Positions 44,914-54,774 of a DNA stretch of 64,000 bases are shown here, piece by piece (positions within the stretch are counted from its first letter, which is position 1; each line of letters starts with the position of its first letter). The notes under the pieces were generated by a model. That model was given only the letters and a program-made list of their open reading frames with translations, made no database searches and was not told where the DNA came from. Position numbers and translations under genes: made by a program. The stretch is from Lojkania enalia (Eukaryota > Ascomycota > Dothideomycetes > Pleosporales), in NCBI GenBank assembly GCA_010094045.1, contig ML986620.1, positions 119,413 to 183,412 on the forward strand, in the 5' to 3' direction.

Positions 44914-46079
44914 TCACTTTCCCTGCTTGAACGCCTGCATACCCTCCTTCTTGCCCCACCCCCAGACCTTGCTATCTAGATCCGGCCCAATGAACAACCA
45001 CGCGATGCTCGTGATCCACTGGCCAACCGTATCCTTGATGATGTTGTCCCTCGGGCTGCCTCCTAAATTGCTGATGCGCATAAGTTCGACCAGCCAATTA
45101 GTCGGGGTCATGTAATTTCCATTCTCCAAGCCCTTGATAGCGACGGTTGCGCACTCTATCTCTGTCTGTTCGGGGTCAGAATCCTCTACAGCGAAAGTAG
45201 CAGGATGCTTCGTCTTGTTTTCCTGCTCTAATCCCGGTGATTTGATGGTTCCGGGGAAGATGAGCTGGATGTTGATGTCGAAAGGCGCGGGGGCTTGATC
45301 GGTAGACTTGCTTGAGCGGCGAGCGCCGTTGTAGAGAAGAACTTCCTGTCGCAGTCCGTCAGCGAGGTTGCGCATGGCAGCCTTCGCCGGCGAGTATGGC
45401 GAGTAGCCGACCAGGTTGTAGAAGGCGGTGGCAGAGGAAGTCATGATGAAGTGCCTAGGCGCCTCTAATTTCGCGCTCTTCTCTTTCGGCGAATACGGTG
45501 TGTTGGGGTATAGCCAGGCCTTCAATGTCTTGTGGGCTAGGTATGCAGCGGCCCAGTAATTGAGATCCATTTGCTGCCTTAGCGTTTCAATACTTGTCTC
45601 GATGAAGAGTTGCGGTATCGAGGAGCCCGCGTTTGCCCATACAATCTCGGGAAGCTCGCCATTATTCCAGGTGGCTGCTTCGGCGAGGAGGCGGGCGTTC
45701 TCGGATTCGGAGGATACGTCGGCGGAGATGATTGTGAAGCGTTGGGTCGAGGGGTTCTTCGCGGAGGACTTTGCGTATTCGAGAGCGGCCTGTAGCTTCG
45801 TGAGGTCCCTAGCGACGAGAATGACGTTTGCACCGCGCTCCGAGAGCAACCGAGCGAGCTCTCTGCCCATGCCATACGAAGCGCCGGTTAGGAGGACCGT
45901 CTGAGACGCGTTAGAAAACAAATCAAACAAGTCAAGCGTGTTAAATGTAGAGAATCCTTGCATACCCTGCCCTCCACTTTGAACTTGTTGCCCCGCGAAA
46001 AGAAGCCCATGATGTCTAGACTCAAGATCCCAAGAAGTATCAAAAGACAGATGGTGGCCCAGAAGATTCCCGAAGCCAT
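44914..46079 (-). CDS. KSR1: 3-ketodihydrosphingosine reductase (366 aa)
   Basis: Two exons: 46079-45966 and 45900-44914, joined in phase 0 as KFKVEGR-TVLLTGASYGMG. An N-terminal membrane helix (SGIFWATICLLILLGILSLD) precedes a short-chain dehydrogenase domain with the nucleotide motif TGASYGMGRE, NAGSS, and the catalytic Ser (TSSATAF) and YSPYSPAKAA (Tyr-x3-Lys). The C-terminal part has PGTIKSPGLEQENKTKHPAT and ends with a hydrophobic ITSIAWLFIG helix. This layout is that of TSC10/FVT1, the ER enzyme that reduces 3-ketodihydrosphingosine with NADPH in sphingolipid synthesis. An open frame that begins inside the intron was rejected in favour of the spliced N-terminus. Divergent from SAS10. 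Confidence 0.9.
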
Positions 46080-46397
46080 TGAGTGAAGAGACACATACAA
46101 GAGAGTGACTGGAAGAGAAAAAAGGAGGGACGAGACCTTATCTTTCCGAAATTGGGTCTTACCAACGTCTTACGCTCTTGACCGGGTCATCGATTTCGTA
46201 CGAGAACCCAGGTAGTTGGTTAAGGTTGACGCGCAACTCCCTGGCTACGCTAGGACGAAGGGGGCAAGGCGGTGTCGAAGCTTAGCATCCGGGGTCAGTT
46301 TCACCGACCTCCGCGGCCAAGACTCGCCAAAAGTTTTTGGAACCTCTACTTCTTCTGCTCATCCACACCAGCTCCCCGCTACGGTAAATACAGCATT
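46080..46397. promoter_or_regulatory. Short divergent promoter, KSR1 / SAS10
   Basis: 318 bases serve both genes. The SAS10 frame is open upstream of the chosen ATG as far as 46272, but that part is not family-like. No specific motif recognised. Confidence 0.5.
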
Positions 46398-48413
46398 ATG
46401 GGACGGAAGAGGAAGGCTGGTGGTCAGCCATATGGCGAGCCCAAGCCTGAGAAGGATACGAATTTTAAGATGAGGATAACCACCTTCGAGGACGTCGCCG
46501 ATTCCGAAGACGAATTCCACCTGAACCAGGATAAGATCTTGCTCGATGAAGGGCCTGCGGCGAAGAGGTTGAGGAAATGGAAAGAGCAAGGTGAGTCAAC
46601 GGCTATAGCTTATTTGGGGCAGCTCACTGAAATTGATGTAGACGCTTTCCTGGAGCCTTCTGACGAAGAAGTCCTAGACTATAGTGACGACAAAGACGAG
46701 GATGACGAAGACATTGATGGGGAAATTGAGGATTATGATGCTCGATCAGATGACGATCTCGGCGCCAGCAAGCGCCAGCAACAAGTCGGGGATGAGGATG
46801 GAGATTTTGGCGGATGGGGCCTTTCCAAAGATGATTATTATAATGCAGACGTGATAGAGACAGAACAAGATGCTTTGGACGAAGAAACCGAGGCTCGCAG
46901 ACTACAGAAGAAGCAGCTGGAGGGCATGACGGAGGCTGATTTCGGAATCGACGAGGATGACTGGTTAGAGCAGGCGGATGCCAAAGCGGAAGATGTCGGA
47001 AAAGTGGTCACAGAGGTTCTCCCGCCATTGCAGATCACAGAGGATATGAGCGAGCATGAGAGGGTGAAGATTTTGAGAGCACGATACCCCGAGTTTGAGC
47101 ACATATCGAGGGAATACTTGCGACTTCAGCCTCTTCACAACGAACTGGCATCTGCTGCCAATGCTGCCGAACGGCTCATCAAGAGTCGAGCGGCCAAGTC
47201 AGGCAAACTGAATGGCATCGTGACTCACACACCTATTGCAATCACCAAATATCGAGCTTGCGCGGCTTACCTAGCAGCAATGGCCATGTATTTCGCCATT
47301 CTTGGGTCAACTGCCAACAGCGACGGTTCCCCCACGATAGCAATGGATCCTACTGAGCTGCATGAGCATGCTGTGATGGAAAGCCTTCTTAAATGCCAGA
47401 AACTCTGGGGAAGTGTTGAGGGCCTGCCTGTGGCTGATCCAATGGTTGAGGCCTCCAACGGCGACGAACTTTCCGTTATCGAAGAAGTCAGCCCAGGACC
47501 AGAGGCCAAGATGGACGACGCAATCGCACGTAAGAAGAAAGATAAGAAGCAGAAGAAGACTAAGACCCAGCTTGCAGCCGAAGCCGCTCAAGCAGAGGCA
47601 CAGGCACGACGTGCGGCCAAACTTCTCAAGACGGAGGAAGATCTAGCAACTCTGTCCGCTCTTACTGACAAGGCGGCGCTACGGAAGGCATCAAAGCACA
47701 AGAAGGCCCAGCAACAGCCGATGCTTAACCTTGTCAATGCAGACGATTCCGACTTCGGCGAGGAAACATCACTCACAGCCCATGAATTGGCCGAGAAGGC
47801 GAAGAAGAAGAAATCACTGCGCTTCTACACATCCCAAATCGCCCAAAAAGCCAATAAGCGCGAAGCAGCCGGCAGAGACTATGGCGGCGACATCGACGTG
47901 CCGCATCGGGAGCGCCTTAAGGACCGACAAGCGCGCCTACAAGCGGAAGCCGAGAAGAGAGGCCAAAACAAGAATAAAGGTCCCGGCGTCGCGCTTGGCG
48001 AGGGCGGTGAGAGCTCCGATGAAAACGAGGCACCACGTGGCAACGCGTCTGATGACGAAGATTACTACGGCATGGTCTCAGCACGCAGCAAGGCTAAGAA
48101 ACAGGCGAAGCGGGACTTGGCCGCTACGTATGCTTTGGCGGCTAAAGAGGGTGGTGCGGTCGTTCCCGAGGAGACTATCGGACCGGACGGTCGACGAGAA
48201 ATCACGTACGCTATCAAGAAGAACAAGGGCCTCACGCCGTTCCGCAAAAAGGAGGTCAGGAACCCGAGGGTAAAGAAGAAGTTGAGGTACGAGGCCAAGC
48301 AGAAGAAGCTCAAGTCCCAGAAAGCTGTTTATTCGGGTGGAGAGGGGAGGGGGGGATACGGCGGTGAATTGACGGGCATCAAGAAAGGGTTGGTTAGGAG
48401 CACGAAGTTGTAG
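46398..48413 (+). CDS. SAS10: U3 snoRNP / small-subunit processome protein SAS10 (UTP3), 654 aa spliced
   Basis: MGRKRKAGGQPYGEPK opens the protein; ATG 46398 is chosen over the upstream in-frame start at 46272. An acidic region with EPSDEEVLDYSDD follows, then the Sas10/Utp3 helical domain (PEFEHISREYLRLQPLHNEL, ERLIKSRAAKSGKLNG, LAAMAMYFAIL). A Lys/Ala coiled segment comes next, then the C-terminal Sas10 domain (SLRFYTSQIAQKANKR, GRDYGGDIDVPHRERLKDR, RREITYAIKKNKGLTPFRKK, RNPRVKKKLRYEAKQKKLKS). It acts in 18S rRNA processing in the nucleolus. A 51-nt in-frame segment (46591-46641, GTGAGT...TGTAG) is probably an intron: removing it joins KWKEQ to DAFLEPSDEE. Confidence 0.92.
   Translation: MGRKRKAGGQPYGEPKPEKDTNFKMRITTFEDVADSEDEFHLNQDKILLDEGPAAKRLRKWKEQGESTAIAYLGQLTEIDVDAFLEPSDEEVLDYSDDKDEDDEDIDGEIEDYDARSDDDLGASKRQQQVGDEDGDFGGWGLSKDDYYNADVIETEQDALDEETEARRLQKKQLEGMTEADFGIDEDDWLEQADAKAEDVGKVVTEVLPPLQITEDMSEHERVKILRARYPEFEHISREYLRLQPLHNELASAANAAERLIKSRAAKSGKLNGIVTHTPIAITKYRACAAYLAAMAMYFAILGSTANSDGSPTIAMDPTELHEHAVMESLLKCQKLWGSVEGLPVADPMVEASNGDELSVIEEVSPGPEAKMDDAIARKKKDKKQKKTKTQLAAEAAQAEAQARRAAKLLKTEEDLATLSALTDKAALRKASKHKKAQQQPMLNLVNADDSDFGEETSLTAHELAEKAKKKKSLRFYTSQIAQKANKREAAGRDYGGDIDVPHRERLKDRQARLQAEAEKRGQNKNKGPGVALGEGGESSDENEAPRGNASDDEDYYGMVSARSKAKKQAKRDLAATYALAAKEGGAVVPEETIGPDGRREITYAIKKNKGLTPFRKKEVRNPRVKKKLRYEAKQKKLKSQKAVYSGGEGRGGYGGELTGIKKGLVRSTKL
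46591..46641 (+). other. Probable 51-nt in-frame intron in SAS10
   Basis: Donor GTGAGT directly after AAGAGCAAG, a CACTGAAA branch-like site and acceptor GATGTAG. The length is a multiple of three with no stop, so retention would add 17 residues that interrupt the conserved block. Confidence 0.65.
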
Positions 48414-50146
48414 ATATCTAGGTATCGAATGCGAACGATGATCCCGGGTCTCCTGCTTTTGCCTTTGGGCATTGTTGACTCGTTGCTCGGAAAGATGTGA
48501 ATTTGTGGGTGTGCTGTTATGTTGCCATGGCTGATATGGGTACGAGGTCCGAGTACCACCAATTCCACATGAGGCGTGTTCCTCAAGAATCACAGCAAAT
48601 CAGCGAGAATGTAATGCTTGGCATGGAACACGCTGTGTCTTCACGCCACCTCGGTACTCTCATGTTCTGTGCTGTTCCAAATTCTCGTTTGCGAATAGAG
48701 AGTATTCATTGGGAACGCACGCTCGAAAAAAGAAATGGGAATTTGTTCCCCTACCAATCGCGGAACACGGCATTTCTCCCGACGCAATGCAATGCAGCGC
48801 AGCGTACAGCACGGTTAATATTTCCGGGAATATGAATTTGGCAGAACGCGGATTGGTAGGGTGTACTGTAGAGCCTCACGGTTTGCCACGACAATCAATT
48901 AGTCTGTCTGTCGGTTATGGGCGGGTCTGGCAGGGCAGCGTACGTAAAGAGCGAGGTGCTAGTTTCCGGTCTGCGTGGTTTTCGGCTCAACCCGTTTGCG
49001 TTTATATGAATGGCGGAGGGGAGGGGTAGGTAGGTATGGGGGCCATTTAACAGAGCTAGTGGCGCTGGGGTTTTGGGTCAGGTGGGTGTATTTTGGTTTA
49101 TTGAGGCGCTCGGAATCTCACAGCATCGATGGTTATTATTGGAAAAAGGTCAGTGGATGGACGGGGCGAAAAGCAGGAGCTTTTGCTCCGTAGGTTCACG
49201 GAGCGGAAAGGGAAGTGGAATTCGTCGAATGGGAAGGCGAGTCGACACGCAGCACTGACGTTGCCTTAGCCTTGTCTTGTCCCTTGATAACTAACTACTT
49301 CGTATGTTATCTACCATATCTGCATACATGCACTCTTCATATCGCCCAATCGCGGCTCGAACGAGCATGGCTCGGCACAGTGAGGAATATTGCTGACGCT
49401 GGCCTGCTCGTATGATACTCGTGCGTCCCCGCCTGCCCATCTCTCCAGCACAGCAGAGCATAACCTCAGAAAATCTAGCTTCTCTGAAACTGAGTATTTC
49501 CATTGGCCAACGGAATGAAAGGGAAAAACAGGTGACCCTAGGCACGTTCAACTCAATCGCCAATAATACAATCCATGCACCGTGACGCCTGTTTGACCAA
49601 GAAAAAAAAGACCTGGGTGATCCACCTAGAACTGGACACACGCACACGCGCCTCCTGCTGAGCAGTGAGATCCCACTGCGATGCCCGCGACGTCACAAGG
49701 ACGTTCTTGTTAACCAGCCACCCACCCAATCACAAAGCGAGCTACCACTACGCGAGGCTCTAGCAGGCGCTAGTGGCACTGTTGGGTATTCACGTGCGGG
49801 CGGATTGGATCACCCTCCAGGGCTTTGACGTTTTGTCCCGTTAACGGCCCTTGTAAAGCGGATTCTAGTTCCTGCGGTTGTCTAGGTTGGGTTGGTATTG
49901 GTAGGCATTATTGGCAAGGGGACAGAGAGAGAGAGGGGTTGAGGGGCTTGGTGGGATTGTGATCGGGGATGAGGTGAGGTGTATAAGAGGGGGCTATCTA
50001 GGCCAGCTTCCAATGGCTACATTGATTATGATATACTTTGGTTTTTGAAGTTTTTGAGGGGTTTAAAGTTTTTCAAGGGGGGCTTTTCCTTTCGTATACA
50101 TCCTGCCGTCTTGGGAGGCTTGAGAGCTATATTATACCGCGGACGG

Positions 50147-50167
50147 TTTTTTTTTTTTTTTTTTTTT
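50147..50167. repeat. Poly(T)21 tract
   Basis: Uninterrupted run of 21 T. Confidence 0.95.
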
Positions 50168-50411
50168 CAATTCATCTGACTGTTTGGAAGGGGTTCGAAT
50201 CTAGTTGATTGCGTCGACTCGAGAGAAACTAGTGGGGGATTTTCATGATTGGATGCCGAAAAGAAGGGAGGGTAGAAAGTGGATTGATTGCATCACGGGC
50301 TGAGGTATGTAATGTAATGATGTGGGCTTGAGGTTAAGAAAAGTCGGTAGGAGGTGAGTTGCGTAAGTTTTCAATTGGGCCTTGTGTTCTGATAATCTGG
50401 GTTCGCAGGAT

Positions 50412-50461
<50 letters not shown>
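50412..50461. repeat. Compound (AC)n(AT)n microsatellite
   Basis: About 11 AC units followed by about 14 AT units, 160 bases upstream of the luciferase-domain gene start. Confidence 0.95.
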
Positions 50462-50620
50462 TCGAGAAGGTGCTTCCGCGGATCTTGGGTAGCATAATAA
50501 GCTCGACGTAGGAAGGAGCCATAGCCAGAGCGCCGAAATAAAGATTACCTCTCCACCTACAATACAACACGAATCCAATTCCAATCGACTACTACCGACA
50601 CCCAGCTCAATCCACCCACC

Positions 50621-51439
50621 ATGGACACCATCCTCTTGCCGCTTCTCACTCCTACAATCCTCAACCCCCTAGCCACGCTCCTAACCCTGACTCTTCCGCT
50701 CCTCCTTGCCCTCTATCTCCACGCCGACTACTGCGCCTTCCTATCCCTCGGCCCCGGCGGCACCCCCTCGACCCCCCTCGGTTACCTAAAGATCAAACTG
50801 CTTTCCATCGTCTCGCTGCGCGACCCGCTCCGCCCCTTGCCCCTCCCGCCGCACTTTCGGCCACAGAAGGGCTATCTGAGCACAAAGAGGCTGGCCGTCC
50901 GCGAGGGCAAGCGGCCGGTGGTCCAGGGCATCGCGCCGCAGCGGCAGCGCACGGAGCGGAGCTCGGCGGACGTGTACCGGATGCTGGTCTCTGCGCTGCG
51001 GGACCTAGCGCGGGACGAGGAGAACGGGCTGCTGGAGCGGACGTCGTGCTTCGAAAAGCACAGCGCGGGCCTCTTCGCTGCGAACCCGATCACGGGGACA
51101 TGCGGCGGGGAGGTTTGCCATGCGCACCCTAGTGACGGGAGCCTGCATTTGACGTTGCATCCCGCGGACGTGAGGACGGTGATTGAGAAAGGGTGGGGAG
51201 AGAGGCATCCGTTAGCCAAAGGCGGCTGGTTTCGCAGGTTCGTGCCTAGGGAGTTTGTGCTGGTTTATGCGCCGAGGGGGGAGCGCGAGGTCGGGGTTGT
51301 GATGGGTATCGTGGCTGCGAGTGTTTGGTGGGTTAGTGGGGTGGATGTTGAGGGGAGGGGGAAGGGGAGGGGGTTTGGTGTTAGAGAGGATAGGAGAGGG
51401 AATGTCGGATGGGGTGTAGGGGTGGGAAGGATGGCATAG
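50621..51439 (+). CDS. Luciferase-domain (DUF5519-like) membrane-anchored protein (272 aa)
   Basis: A single exon. The N-terminus (PTILNPLATLLTLTLPLLLALYLH) is a hydrophobic anchor, followed by LGPGGTPSTPLGYLKIKLLS and Arg/Pro-rich sequence. From about residue 140: SCFEKHSAGLFA, CGGEVCHAHPSDGSLHLTLH, DVRTVIEKGWGERHPLA and REFVLVYAPR. The HAHPSDGSLHL and WGERHPLA blocks are the signature of a family annotated as luciferase-like or DUF5519 in fungi. The name is historical and no light production is implied. His and Asp in HAHPSD suggest a metal or catalytic site (inference). The glycine-rich tail from 235 is probably disordered. Function unknown. Confidence 0.82.
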   Translation: MDTILLPLLTPTILNPLATLLTLTLPLLLALYLHADYCAFLSLGPGGTPSTPLGYLKIKLLSIVSLRDPLRPLPLPPHFRPQKGYLSTKRLAVREGKRPVVQGIAPQRQRTERSSADVYRMLVSALRDLARDEENGLLERTSCFEKHSAGLFAANPITGTCGGEVCHAHPSDGSLHLTLHPADVRTVIEKGWGERHPLAKGGWFRRFVPREFVLVYAPRGEREVGVVMGIVAASVWWVSGVDVEGRGKGRGFGVREDRRGNVGWGVGVGRMA

Positions 51440-51649
51440 TTGGCGAGGTGTGAGGGAAGAAAGGGAATGGGAGGGGTGATGAAATTGTTTTTAGTGGTGG
51501 TTTTAATGATACTTTCTCTATTGAAGCGTCTTTCACGGATGTCTATGGGTATGATTGCTTGTAATTATTAACATTTGCACGATACAACAGCAGTTTGAAA
51601 GGCATACCAAATGCTACCTATCTGCTTCGGTGCATGTATCCCTTCTACC

Positions 51650-52284
51650 TCACTTGCTCCCAGGCTCCCCCTTCACCCACTCTGCATACTCCCTCCTCTT
51701 CCCTCTAACATCAAAGAACCCCCTCCTCCCTTCCCCGCCTCCATCAAGCCCCAAAAACGCATACGGATCGCCCTCGCTCAGAACCTCCTCGCCCTCCCTC
51801 GTCCACCTCCCCGTCCCATGTCTCCCTTCCCGCGACATTTTTCCCGACCAACGGGACCACTGGATGGGTTTCAGCGGTTGGGAGGTGAGGACGATGCCAG
51901 TGGATAGGAGGAGGATGGATGCGAGGAGTTCGAGGGTTATGTCGAGGGGTAGCGGGGAATTGGGGGTTGTCGTTGTGTGTTCGTGGGTCGAGTATACGCT
52001 GGGTATTATGTTAGCTTCGTTCTTGTGGCGCATTGAGATGATCTGGGAATCTGTAAATCTGCGAATCTGCGAATCTGCAATCTGCAATCTGCGATCGGGG
52101 GAGGAGAACATGGGCTCTGTTTTGAAGCAGATTGTGTTTCACAACGACCCAAGCTCCAGGTGCGCTATCCCATGTCATGACAGCAGCGAATTATTAAAAA
52201 AGATAAGGAAAGGAGAGGTGAGCACTACGCATGTGTAAGGAACACCAGGCCGATGGCGTTGAGCGTTGTGCCTAGGAGCGGCAT
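51650..52284 (-). CDS. EMC5: ER membrane protein complex subunit 5 (EMC5 / MMgT type), 134 aa
   Basis: Two exons: 52284-52229 and 51998-51650, phase 2. Exon 1 encodes MPLLGTTLNAIGLVFLTHA and exon 2 continues VYSTHEHTTT, giving the family feature LTHAVYS-x-HEH at the first loop. PLPLDITLELLASILLLSTGIVL is the second membrane helix, and LKPIQWSRWSGKMSREG, DPYAFLGLD and GFFDVRGKRREYAEWVK form the cytosolic tail. EMC5 is a core subunit of the ER complex that inserts tail-anchored and multipass proteins. The intron donor GTAGTG is weak, and the intron holds a short tandem repeat. A 227-aa open frame on the plus strand (51555-52238) is its antisense shadow. Confidence 0.85.
52048..52093. repeat. 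AATCTGCG tandem repeat inside the EMC5 intron
   Basis: Six imperfect 7-9 base units (AATCTGTAA, ATCTGCG, AATCTGCG, AATCTGCA, ATCTGCA, ATCTGCG) lie in the intron 52228-51999. Confidence 0.8.
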
Positions 52285-53000
52285 CGTCGAGGCCGACCTG
52301 GATCGAGTGATATATTGCGGGTCGGAAATTGGGGAGAGGGCGCGAGATTGGTATGCTGTGCGGCTGAGAATGAAAAAGAGCCGCAGTTTTAACGAAGGGA
52401 GGTTGCAAGCTGGAGAGACCTGGGGCTATGAGGCGAGGCGGGTGGGAAATTGTGAGCACTCGGAGTACGATCGCCAAAGCTCGTCGCTAAGTCGCGTTGG
52501 GTAGATGACTAAGCCGCTCACTGGAGTGGCAATGGCCAAGCACCACTTTCTAGAAAACACGCCAACGTAGTGTAGGCAATTGTTTGTGCTGTAATGACTG
52601 TGTATTAGGTATCACTCTCAGAGCGTTTTGTCTCATATGCCACAAGCGGTATAAATACAGGACGAGCGCAAGAGAATAGAAGAGATGCGCGCCAGGTAAA
52701 TGCTGACTTTCCGAACGCATCATAGGTACCCAACCTGAGTGATTTCCAATTGAATTCCAACAATTATACCTATTTCAGATCAGATCATTTTTGCTACACC
52801 TCCATTCCGTTCCGTTCCGTTTCCTAACCAAGTCAAGATCGAGATGGGCTACCGTCCAACATCAACCATCATCCATCCGCACCTGCCGCATTAATAGTAA
52901 TGAGATAATACCGTTCCGATCCGGCTCAAGTGGCGAAGGCCCCCAACTCCAACAAGCAAACAGTGGTATCGAGCGAAAGCCAAGTAAAGAATGAATCAAT
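52285..53000. other. Intergenic, EMC5 promoter and transporter 3' flank
   Basis: About 700 bases. A short CCGTT repeat lies near 52803-52823. No gene recognised. Confidence 0.5.
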
Positions 53001-54774
53001 TTACGCGCGATGCGCCCACTCCGCTAGCTGGTTGGATGAGTCCACCGAGTCCTGGTTCTTCTCGTGGTGACCGCCCATGCCCGACGGGTGTCCCTCGAGC
53101 GAGTGGGTTGACATGCCATCTTCGACGTCGTCGGCTGTCTTGACGTCGCGGGTGAGCTCGACGTAGTCGTACTGCGATTACGTTAGTGCTGTGCCATTTT
53201 TGAGACTGGAGGTCTACACTTACAGCGAACTCGCCAATCTCAACATCATCGATACCGAGCATCTCCTCTTCCTCGGTGGCGCGGAGCTTGAAGATGGGTA
53301 GGAATTTGCCGAGGCCATCGAGAACACCGAGGATGATGCATGTGCCCACAAAGGAATAGGAGCCGCCGGCAAGGGAGTCTGCAAGCTGGTAACCGAGCTG
53401 GATCCAGTTGTGGTTCAACCATCCACCCGGGATGACCGTGAAGCCGTCGAGATGTGCAATGTAGTCGGCGGCGAAGAAGGCAGTCAGGATGTTCCCGACC
53501 ATTCCTCCAACGCCGTGGACAGCGAAAATGTCGAGCGCGTCATCGCATCGCAGGAAGTACTTGAGCTTGGTAGCATAATTGCAGGCAACTCCACCGCAGA
53601 CGCCGAAGACGACAGCCGCCCACGCTGGGACGAAGCCAGATCCGGGGGTAATGGCTACGAGGCCGGCAATAACGCCTGAACAAAATCCGACTGTGGACCA
53701 CTTGCGCTCAAGACGGTAGTCGACAAGGCACCAGGTGATGCCGCCAACGCAAGCAGCCAAGTTGGTGACAACAGCCGCCATAACAGCGCGGAGGTTGGCC
53801 GAAAGAGCTGAGCCGGCGTTGAAGCCGAACCATCCTACCCAAAGGAAAACAGTTCCGACCACAATGTGGGTGACATTGTGCGGGCGGTAATTCAACTCCT
53901 GGGTGCCATGACCCCTTCGTTTGCCGAGCATGTACGAGTAGGCAAGGGCAGCGCAGCCGGAAGATATGTGGACGGGGGTTCCTCCAGCAAAGTCCAAGCC
54001 GCCCTTGACGAAGACCCAGCCATTAGGGTTCCACGTCCAGCAGGCAATGGGGTCATAAATGATGGTAGACCAGACGAACATGTAGATGATGCAAGGCAGC
54101 ATCCGGCCGCGCTCGGCTACAGCACCAACGGCCAAAGCAACACTACAAAATAGATCAGCACGGATCGAAAATGGGCTTTGCAGTCTTGCGGTCTTGCACA
54201 TACGTGATGGCGGCGAACATGCCCTGAAAGATGCAGAATAGTAGGTCAGGGATGCGGCTGCTGCCGACCGAGGGTTGAGCAAGCACATCCTTCAGGCCAA
54301 AGTTATCCAAGGCCCCAATGAACTTTCCAGCTTTGTGGGAAAAGGTCAAGGAATAGCCCCAGAAGAACCACTGGAACGAAATGACGGCGGCGGACATGAC
54401 GGAGAGCCATAGTAGCGACAAGGCGGATTTTCGTCGGGCCAATCCAGAGTAGAAGAAGCTGTATGCGAGTGTGAGCGTTGCTCGGGAATCATAGCAGTGG
54501 GCCGGAGCGTGCGGAAACTTACCCAACACCGGGAATCATGAGCAGCACGAGGGCGGTTGATGTGATGACCCACGCGATATCGCCGGGCTGTGCGCATCGT
54601 TAGCCTTGATGCATGTGGGAAAAAGGAAGTAGTGTACAAATGCGAGCGTTGGCTACTTACGTTGTAGAAGACGTTGAGGTTGTATAGGGTGGAATCGCCG
54701 CCATTGGGGTCGGTAGCATTGTTGTAGACCTCTAGAGGGGTGGTCACGTCGGAACCACTTGTTACAGGATCCAT
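53001..54774 (-). CDS. AMT/MEP-family ammonium transporter (507 aa)
   Basis: Five exons: 54774-54661, 54587-54523, 54458-54204, 54142-53224 and 53171-53001; phases 0, 2, 2 and 0. Features in order: PGDIAWVITSTALVLLMIPG then GFFYSGLARRKSALSL (across intron 2), QWFFWGYSLTFS, FQGMFAAITVALAVGAVAER, WTWNPNGWVFVKGGLDFAGG, VHISSGCAALAYSYMLGKR, WFGFNAGSALSANLRA, GFVPAWAAVVFG, DIFAVHGVGGMVGNILTAFF, and a cytosolic tail YDYVELTRDVKTADDVEDG ending AEWAHRA. The two pore-lining histidine regions (THIVVG-type and DIFAVHGVGG) and twin helices are as in fungal MEP proteins, which import ammonium at the plasma membrane. Whether it is the high-affinity sensor paralogue cannot be decided here. Confidence 0.94.

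Larger units (their letters stand above)
48414..50620. other. 2.2 kb gene-free region with simple repeats
   Basis: SAS10 3' flank, then sequence without coding pattern on either strand. It contains T21 at 50147-50167 and an AC/AT microsatellite at 50412-50461 just before the next gene. A GGTTCGAATC-like string near 50190 lacks the stems of a tRNA. Confidence 0.5.

Noticed and set aside
50185..50215. GGTTCGAATC string resembling a tRNA B box
   Set aside because: Flanking bases do not pair as a T stem and no A box, anticodon arm or acceptor stem is seen.
51555..52238. 227-codon open frame on the plus strand
   Set aside because: It is antisense to EMC5, which has clear family motifs and a consistent intron. 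The plus frame is low-complexity Pro/Ser with no motif.
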